From assembly GCA_964517215.1 (NCBI GenBank), contig CAZFBR010000109.1:1-11639 (forward strand): a DNA stretch of 11,639 nt, written 5' to 3'. Positions 7,423 through 11,639 of the stretch are shown piece by piece. Position numbers and translations under genes: made by a program. The notes beneath the pieces were generated by a model that worked only from the letters and a program-made list of their open reading frames with translations, was not told where the DNA came from and made no database searches. Origin of the DNA: CAZFBR01 sp035353495 [NCBI: uncultured bacterium]. GTDB lineage: Bacteria; DAOPZR01. Every line of letters starts with the position of its first letter. Position 1 is the stretch's first letter.

Positions 7423-7482
7423 GCGGGTGAACCTTGCAGCGGTTGTGGTTACTGTATTGCACTTGATGCCCAAGGAGTTGGT

Positions 7483-7692
7483 ATGAGCGATCGACCCGAC
7501 GGTGCTTTTGGCGACGAACTGAAGGATGGCGACTTGGATATGGTGTGCGGTGGTTTGGCTGCCGCCGGTAACGCGCTCAACGGCATCGGCACTGTTTACT
7601 GCACGATCCGCACGTCTTGCTCCTTTGCGAGCTCCACGTGCGCACCGAATACCTGCGGCCATGCCGGCCCGTCCAATGGCGGTTTCCGCTAA
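7483..7692 (+). CDS. Double-glycine-leader Cys-rich peptide 1 (putative RiPP precursor)
   Basis: A 69-residue product with a strong AAGGAG site 5 bases before the ATG. Residues 1-24 are an acidic leader ending LKDGDLDMVCGG; counting back from the cleavage point it has L-12, D-8, L-7, V-4, G-2 and G-1, matching the bacteriocin-type double-glycine consensus recognised by C39 peptidase ABC exporters. The predicted core is 45 residues, with a 15-residue spacer and then C-x5-C-x6-C-x4-C-G-H. Ser and Thr cluster beside the cysteines (RTSC, SSTC), as in lanthipeptide cores, but disulfides or metal binding are also possible. Reality is supported by three tandem paralogues with the same leader length and ribosome-site placement. 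Function and modification are unknown, and no maturation enzyme is adjacent. Confidence 0.85.
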   Translation: MSDRPDGAFGDELKDGDLDMVCGGLAAAGNALNGIGTVYCTIRTSCSFASSTCAPNTCGHAGPSNGGFR

Positions 7693-7730
7693 CCGTGCGG
7701 CTATCCAGGCACTGGCAATTGCGGTGAACC

Positions 7731-7928
7731 ATGCGTGATCAACCTGACGGTACATTCGGCGACGATTTGAAGGACGGCGAGCTGGACATGGTGTGCGGCG
7801 GCGTGGCCAACAGCATCGACCCGACGCCCTGCAGTATCCGCACTTCATGCGGGTATGCAACCGCCAGTTGCGCCCCGAGCAGCTGCGGCCATGCCGGCCC
7901 GTCCAACTTCCCGTATCTCGTCACATGA
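7731..7928 (+). CDS. Double-glycine-leader Cys-rich peptide 2 (putative RiPP precursor)
   Basis: A 65-residue paralogue of peptide 1, 38 bases downstream. The 24-residue leader ends LKDGELDMVCGG and differs from leader 1 at only a few conservative positions. The predicted core is 41 residues: a 9-residue spacer, then CSIRTSC, with the same C-x5-C-x6-C-x4-C-G-H spacing and the same HAGPSN tail as peptide 1. The ribosome site (GGTGA, 3 bases from the ATG) is weaker than that of peptide 1, so less may be made. The stop codon lies inside a potential hairpin (7924-7963). Closest relative within the array is peptide 1. Confidence 0.85.
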   Translation: MRDQPDGTFGDDLKDGELDMVCGGVANSIDPTPCSIRTSCGYATASCAPSSCGHAGPSNFPYLVT

Positions 7929-7963
7929 CTGCAATCCCGGGGGCGGCATTGGGTGCAGTCGTG
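7924..7963 (+). other. Inverted repeat spanning the peptide 2 stop codon
   Basis: CATGACTGCA (7924-7933) can pair with TGCAGTCGTG (7954-7963) over 10 bp with one G-U pair, closing a 20-base GC-rich loop. No U-tract follows, so it is not a canonical intrinsic terminator. It could reduce transcription into, or stabilise message upstream of, peptides 3 and 4. This is the only sizeable hairpin seen in the 72-base gap, and no gene is seen there. Confidence 0.4.
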
Positions 7964-8000
7964 CGGCACCACCGCGTGGACACACCGAGCGAGGTGCGGC

Positions 8001-8183
8001 ATGAGTGATCGTCCCTGCGACAATGCTGGCGATGTATTGAAGGACGGCGACCTGGCCATGGCCTGCGGCGGCGACCAGGGTGATCGTGGCAGCGATTGTC
8101 CCTATCGGGGCACCGACTGCAACGGCGACATTCTGACCTGCCCGCATTATGCCGAAAACCAGAGCCGTTGCACATTCGGCTGA
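8001..8183 (+). CDS. Double-glycine-leader Cys-rich peptide 3, divergent core
   Basis: A 60-residue product. The ATG at 8001 has GAGGTG 4 bases upstream, an arrangement shared with peptide 4; an in-frame GTG at 7953 is rejected because it lacks this site and falls in the hairpin. The 24-residue leader ends LKDGDLAMACGG and is most like leader 4, including a Cys at position 6. The 36-residue core is different from the other three: acidic and polar, with spacing C-x6-C-x6-C-x9-C and no CGH tail. Four cysteines are kept. A conserved leader on a different core is typical of RiPP precursor families, where one enzyme or exporter reads the leader and tolerates many cores. Product unknown. Confidence 0.8.
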   Translation: MSDRPCDNAGDVLKDGDLAMACGGDQGDRGSDCPYRGTDCNGDILTCPHYAENQSRCTFG

Positions 8184-8197
8184 TCCGTTGGTACAAT
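8168..8197 (+). promoter_or_regulatory. Candidate internal promoter for peptide 4 and the oxidase
   Basis: TACAAT (8192-8197, 5/6 to consensus) is preceded by TGG, an extended -10; a weak TTGCAC (8168-8173) lies 18 bases upstream. Predicted start near 8204, about 24 bases before the peptide 4 ATG. The -35 and part of the spacer lie inside the end of peptide 3. It would allow peptide 4 and the downstream genes to be expressed apart from peptides 1-3. Confidence 0.4.
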
Positions 8198-8227
8198 AGC
8201 ACAGCGTAAACCTGCGTGAGGTGCAGC

Positions 8228-8428
8228 ATGAGTGACCGTCCCTGCGATGACAGCAGCGATGAATTGAAAGAGGGCGACCTGGCCATGGCCTGCGGCGGCG
8301 CCCCCTACGCTATCCCCTACGCTGCGCCGCCGCCGCCCTGCAGCATTCGCGCCACCTGCGGCTTCAATACCGGGACCTGTGACCCGTCCGGTTGCGGGCA
8401 CAGTCCATCGTCGGTAGCCCGATGCTAA
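8228..8428 (+). CDS. Double-glycine-leader Cys-rich peptide 4 (putative RiPP precursor)
   Basis: A 66-residue product with GAGGTG 4 bases before the ATG. The 24-residue leader ends LKEGDLAMACGG and carries the same Cys6 as leader 3. The predicted 42-residue core starts with an Ala/Pro/Tyr-rich spacer containing four consecutive prolines, then CSIRATC and the C-x5-C-x6-C-x4-C-G-H spacing of cores 1 and 2, plus a fifth cysteine as the last residue. The stop overlaps the start of the FAD-linked oxidase gene (ATGCTAA, 7 bases), so translation of the two is linked. Function is inferred only from the leader and the array. Confidence 0.83.
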   Translation: MSDRPCDDSSDELKEGDLAMACGGAPYAIPYAAPPPPCSIRATCGFNTGTCDPSGCGHSPSSVARC

Positions 8429-9822
8429 CCGACCGCCAGCTGCAGGCGCTGCAGGCCCTGTTCCCCGGGAATGCCCTGCTGCCGCCGGGCGACGACCGGC
8501 TGGCCCCCTATGCCGCGGACGAAGGGCCGACCACGGCCGCACTGCCGGCGGCGGTGGTCTTCCCGACCGACGAGCGGCAGGTCGGCGACCTCCTGCGCTA
8601 CTGCCATGGCGAACGCATTCCGGTCACCCCGCGCGGGACGGGGACCGGCCTGTGCGGCGGCTGCGTCCCCGCATCAGGCGGCGTGGTGCTGGCACTTGAA
8701 CGCATGAACGCCATCACCGCCATCGACGGCGCCAATTTCTCCGTCGTGACCCAGCCGGGCGTCGTCCTGCAGAACCTGCATCAGGCGGTCGAGGCGCAGG
8801 GGCTTTTCTATCCCCCCGACCCGAACTCGCTCGACAGCTGCTCCATCGGCGGCAACGTCGCCACCGCGGCGGGCGGGCCGCGCTGCGTCAAGTACGGGAT
8901 CACCCGGCAGTATCTGCAGGGCATCCGCGCCGTGCTCCCCGACGGGACGCCGCTCTCCTTCGGCGGGCGCTACGACAAGATCAGCACGGGCTACAACCTC
9001 GCGCACCTGCTCTGCGGCAGCGAGGGGACGCTGGCGGTCATTACCGAGATCACCCTGCGGCTCATCGCCAAACCCGCGCAGACCATCGACCTGCTGGTGC
9101 CGTTCGCCAGACTCGCGGACGCGACCGCCATGCTCCCCGACCTGTTCGTCGCCGGGTTCAGTCCCGCACTGATCGAGTTCATGGACCGCGCCGCGATCGG
9201 TTACCGCGAGCGGTTTCTGCAGAAGCCGCAAAAGTTCCGCGAGGCCGCGGAGGCGCAGTTCATCATCGAGCTGGACGGCAACGACCCGGAGGCGCTGGAG
9301 CTGCAGGCGGAAAAGCTGGCGGAATTCCTCGTGGAGCGGGGCGCGATCGATGTCTTCGTGGCGGCGGAACGCGCGGAAAAGGACCGGCTGTGGGAGCTGC
9401 GGCGCAATCTGACCGATGCGATCAAGCAGGTCGGGGTGCAGGCGTTCAGCGAGGATGTCGTCGTGCCGCGGGCCAATATCCCCGAGCTGCTCCTCCGGGT
9501 CAATGCGCTCAAGAGCGAATTTCCCGTTGATATCGCCGCGTTCGGACATATCGGCGACGGCAATGTGCATGTCTATTGCGTGCGCAACGACCTGCCCGAG
9601 GAACGCTGGCAGGCGCTCAAGCCCGCGTACATCGACCGGCTCTTCAGCATCACCCGCGCGCTCGACGGCACGATCTCCGGTGAGCACGGGATCGGGCTCA
9701 CCAAGCGGCCGTACCTGCGGCATGCGCTGGGCGCGACGGAGATCGCGCTCATGCGTGCGCTCAAGGCGTCGTTCGACCCGCACGGCATCCTCAACCCCGG
9801 CAAGATCCTCCCGGACGCCTGA
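8422..9822 (+). CDS. FAD-linked oxidase, GlcD / D-lactate dehydrogenase type
   Basis: Oxidises a 2-hydroxy acid (glycolate, D-lactate or similar) to the 2-keto acid with FAD. The 466-residue product has the FAD_binding_4 (PCMH) domain at about 40-215, with PRGTGTGLCGG at 70-80, PPDPNSLDSCSIGGNVAT at 131-148 and GYNLAHLLCGSEGTLAVI at 190-207. The FAD-oxidase C domain follows, with the likely metal site GHIGDGNVH at 375-383 and GEHGIG at 420-425, ending HGILNPGKIL. Start is the ATG at 8422; an in-frame TTG at 8392 lies inside peptide 4. No good ribosome site precedes 8422, so translation probably depends on ribosomes finishing peptide 4. No GlcE or GlcF subunit genes are adjacent, so it may be a stand-alone enzyme. 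Whether the link to the peptide is functional or just compact packing is open. Confidence 0.92.
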   Translation: MLTDRQLQALQALFPGNALLPPGDDRLAPYAADEGPTTAALPAAVVFPTDERQVGDLLRYCHGERIPVTPRGTGTGLCGGCVPASGGVVLALERMNAITAIDGANFSVVTQPGVVLQNLHQAVEAQGLFYPPDPNSLDSCSIGGNVATAAGGPRCVKYGITRQYLQGIRAVLPDGTPLSFGGRYDKISTGYNLAHLLCGSEGTLAVITEITLRLIAKPAQTIDLLVPFARLADATAMLPDLFVAGFSPALIEFMDRAAIGYRERFLQKPQKFREAAEAQFIIELDGNDPEALELQAEKLAEFLVERGAIDVFVAAERAEKDRLWELRRNLTDAIKQVGVQAFSEDVVVPRANIPELLLRVNALKSEFPVDIAAFGHIGDGNVHVYCVRNDLPEERWQALKPAYIDRLFSITRALDGTISGEHGIGLTKRPYLRHALGATEIALMRALKASFDPHGILNPGKILPDA

Positions 9823-9823
9823 G

Positions 9824-11338
9824 ATGCGCGCCGGCCGGCTGCGGTTCGGCTGGTTCGCGCTCGTCCTCTGCTGCGGCTGCTTCTCCGCACCGCCACCGGC
9901 ACCGTCATCACCGCCGGCAGTATCCGCCGCGGCGCCGGGCGCCGATACGGTTTCGCTTGTCTGCATCGGCGATATCCTGCTGCATATGCCGGTCGTCGCG
10001 GCGGGGCGTGACACCGCCGGGTACGATTTCACGTCCATGTTCGCGCATATTCGTGCGACGGTCGCAGCCGCCGACCTGGCCACAGTGGTGCTGGAGACGC
10101 CGCTCTCCGATACCCGCGCGCCGTGGCATGGTTTTCCCCTCTTCAATACCCCGCGGGAGATCGCCACCAGCGTGCAGGCGATCGGCTTTGATGTTGCCTT
10201 CACCGCCACCAATCACTGCCTCGACCGGGGCGAAACCGGGTTGCGCCGCACCATGGCGCATTGCGCCGCCCTTGGCCTGGCGCAATCCGGGCTGCGCCCC
10301 GACACCGCCGCACCGCCATTCGTGCTCAAACGCGTCCGCAATCTCACCGTCGCGTTTCTCGGCTATACCACCACGACCAACTGCCTGCCGCTCCCTGCCG
10401 GCCGGCCGTGGCTGGTGAATATTTTCAGCGAGACCGCCGCCCGCGCCGATATTGCCGCCGCGCGGCAGGCCGGGGCGGACGCGGTCGTCGTCGCCCTGCA
10501 TACCGGTACCGAATACCTCCGCCGGCCGTCCGATCAGCAGCGTGCCGAGGTGGCGCAGCTGGTTGCCGCCGGCGCGGATGTCATTCTCGGCAGCCATGTC
10601 CATGTCGCCCAGCCGTGGGAGCTGCGCACCGTCACCGATACTGCAACTGGTCGCAGCCGCCAGTGTTTCATCGCCTGGTCGCTGGGTAATGCCCTGACCA
10701 ACCAGCAGTGGCATTACAGCGATTACGGGCTGATCGCAACGCTTGAACTGGCGAAAACGCGCGCCGATTCCCGCCTGACCATCACCGTGCGCGAGGTGGC
10801 GCCGCTCTGGACGCAGCGCGAATGCGTTGCCGGGCGCTGGCGCTACCGCCTGCACCAGGTCACTGATGCCGCCGACACTGCCCTGCTGGCCCCGGCGGCG
10901 CTGGCGCATTGCGCCGCAATCTGCCGCGAATACGCCGCGCTGGAGCAGGCCTGGGCCGGCTGCACGACCCCGCTCTCCGCTGCGCCGACGGCGCTGGCGA
11001 TGCTGCCGCCGGCCCCGGTTCGCACCGACAGTGCGGTTGCGTTTGCCGCGCGTCGCCCTGCCGCGCCCGCTGACTCACGCAGCCGTCCGGCCGCGACCGT
11101 CCGCAGCGATTCGCGCACCCGTCCGGGTTCGGGCGGGCGTGGCGACAGCGGCATGGTCCGCGCTGTCGTGCGTCACGACACCGCCGCCCGGCCACGGGTG
11201 CCGCTGCGGCACGATACCGTCCCATTGCGTCCGGCCCGGCCGTCGGCTGCGCCCGCACGACCCGTCCGCACTGACAGTGCCGCCGTCGTCAGCGGGCGGG
11301 TTATCGTATCGCGTCCAACCCCCGGAGGTTTGCCATGA
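9824..11338 (+). CDS. CapA/PgsA-type metallophosphatase-fold protein with low-complexity tail
   Basis: A 504-residue exported protein of the PGA_cap family, named after poly-gamma-glutamate capsule proteins; most members have no proven activity. The N-terminus (RLRF, then a hydrophobic run ending CCGC) looks like a signal sequence, perhaps a lipoprotein with Cys19, although the lipobox is not canonical. The core, about 42-335, keeps CIGDILLH (D50), ATNHCLDRGETGL at 128-140, the LGSHVHVAQP segment at 255-264 and AWSLGNALT at 284-292. Residues about 395-504 are an Arg/Pro/Ala/Ser-rich tail with repeated R-x-D-S/T units, one being GRGDS. The ATG follows the oxidase stop by one base (TGAGATG) without a strong ribosome site, implying coupling. 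The 3' end overlaps the next gene by ATGA. Confidence 0.88.
   Translation: MRAGRLRFGWFALVLCCGCFSAPPPAPSSPPAVSAAAPGADTVSLVCIGDILLHMPVVAAGRDTAGYDFTSMFAHIRATVAAADLATVVLETPLSDTRAPWHGFPLFNTPREIATSVQAIGFDVAFTATNHCLDRGETGLRRTMAHCAALGLAQSGLRPDTAAPPFVLKRVRNLTVAFLGYTTTTNCLPLPAGRPWLVNIFSETAARADIAAARQAGADAVVVALHTGTEYLRRPSDQQRAEVAQLVAAGADVILGSHVHVAQPWELRTVTDTATGRSRQCFIAWSLGNALTNQQWHYSDYGLIATLELAKTRADSRLTITVREVAPLWTQRECVAGRWRYRLHQVTDAADTALLAPAALAHCAAICREYAALEQAWAGCTTPLSAAPTALAMLPPAPVRTDSAVAFAARRPAAPADSRSRPAATVRSDSRTRPGSGGRGDSGMVRAVVRHDTAARPRVPLRHDTVPLRPARPSAAPARPVRTDSAAVVSGRVIVSRPTPGGLP
11006..11335 (+). repeat. Low-complexity tail with repeated R-x-D-S/T units
   Basis: Codons 395-504 of the CapA-like gene encode at least seven short units of the form (V/L/G)R-x-D-(S/T): VRTDS, VRSDS, GRGDS, VRHDT, LRHDT and a second VRTDS, with a related ADSRS. 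The segment APVRTDSAV recurs near the end as RPVRTDSAA. It is Arg-rich and Pro-rich with almost no hydrophobic core, so probably disordered. Such tails often bind polyanionic cell-wall polymers, but that is inference. Confidence 0.6.
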
Positions 11339-11639
11339 TCCGCTCGATCCGTTTGCTGCTGCCGGTTGTGCTGCTGTTGCCTGCGCTCGCGCAGGCGGCG
11401 TCGCCCGGCGATATCCTCTTCGCGCCGCCCGACCTGACCCGCACGACAACCCTGATGCAGGCGCTGGCAGATCGCGCTTCGGTGCGCGAATGGTCGGCGC
11501 GCGAACTCGACCGCCGCGATCTTGGCGACCTGCTCTGGGCGGCCAACGGCATCAACCGACCTGCCGAGCACAAGTACACCGCCGCGTCCGCCCAAAACGC
11601 GCATGATATCGACCTGTACTGCTTTTTCCGCGACGGGGT
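11335..11639 (+). CDS. Secreted nitroreductase / SagB-type oxidoreductase, 5' part only
   Basis: About 101 codons are present before the right edge. The first 21 residues form a clear signal peptide (MIRSIRLLLPVVLLLPALAQA). The rest fits the start of the nitroreductase fold as in SagB/ThcOx-like proteins: ADRASVREWSARELDRRDLGDLLWAANGINRP, followed by a stretch corresponding to the usual T-A-P-S-A-x-N segment (here TAASAQNAHDIDLYCF). These are FMN enzymes; the exported group is common in anaerobes and its substrates are mostly unknown. A GGAGG site lies 7 bases before the ATG, and the start overlaps the capA-like stop by ATGA. The remaining FMN-binding residues lie outside the window. Confidence 0.8.
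   Translation, partial: MIRSIRLLLPVVLLLPALAQAASPGDILFAPPDLTRTTTLMQALADRASVREWSARELDRRDLGDLLWAANGINRPAEHKYTAASAQNAHDIDLYCFFRDG

Noticed and set aside
6154-7860. A 568-codon minus-strand frame
   Set aside because: It is antisense to the M28 peptidase and the first two peptide genes and crosses two mapped promoter motifs; no domain is seen.
8392-8421. Upstream TTG start for the FAD oxidase
   Set aside because: It has no ribosome site and lies within peptide 4; the ATG at 8422 gives the normal family N-terminus.
7483-8428. The repeated blocks could be taken for a CRISPR array or satellite repeat
   Set aside because: Repeats are about 200-270 bases apart, encode protein, vary at third codon positions, and start with ribosome sites, so they are paralogous genes.
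9416-11338. A 640-codon frame giving the CapA-like protein a long N-terminus
   Set aside because: The first 136 codons are an out-of-frame reading of the oxidase C-terminus. The ATG at 9824 starts a signal sequence and follows the oxidase stop by one base.

Overview
The window is GC-rich, densely coded bacterial chromosome with no rRNA, tRNA, insertion sequence, CRISPR array or phage gene. Shine-Dalgarno sites are strong, promoters look sigma70-like (often with an extended -10 TGC), and genes overlap by 1-13 bases in tight operons. A NapH-like polyferredoxin, a cardiolipin synthase and a GYF_2/TPR membrane protein suggest a Gram-negative-type bacterium. A PVC-superphylum relative is possible, but this is a weak guess from gene content.

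Layout. Six genes read leftward from a divergent promoter region at about 6011-6183. In transcription order they are a NapH-type membrane 4Fe-4S protein (6010-5375), a GYF_2-TM-TPR protein (5308-4682), a secreted zinc-dependent phospholipase C-family protein (4685-3777), a cardiolipin synthase (3777-2320), a zinc-ribbon SAM methyltransferase (2236-1355) and a glutamine-hydrolysing asparagine synthetase that runs off the left edge (1367-1). The GYF_2, phospholipase and cardiolipin synthase genes overlap by 4 and 1 bases and have their own candidate promoter, so they look like a membrane-phospholipid module. The methyltransferase and asparagine synthetase overlap by 13 bases.

Eight genes read rightward: an M28-family metallopeptidase (6184-7389), four tandem small genes (7483-8428), a GlcD-type FAD-linked oxidase (8422-9822), a CapA/PgsA-type protein with a low-complexity tail (9824-11338), and the start of a secreted nitroreductase/SagB-type oxidoreductase (11335 to the right edge).

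The most interesting element is the small-gene array. All four products begin with a 24-residue acidic leader that matches the double-glycine export consensus (L at -12, D/E at -8, L at -7, V/A at -4, GG at -2/-1). Each is followed by a 36-45 residue core with four or five cysteines. Three cores share the spacing C-x5-C-x6-C-x4-C-G-H; the third gene keeps the leader but has another core. These look like precursors of exported ribosomally made peptides, possibly post-translationally modified. A candidate promoter (-35/-10, extended -10) lies just upstream, a second lies before the fourth gene, and the fourth gene overlaps the flavin oxidase gene. No recognisable RiPP maturation enzyme or C39-peptidase ABC exporter lies in the window, so the machinery, if any, must be elsewhere.
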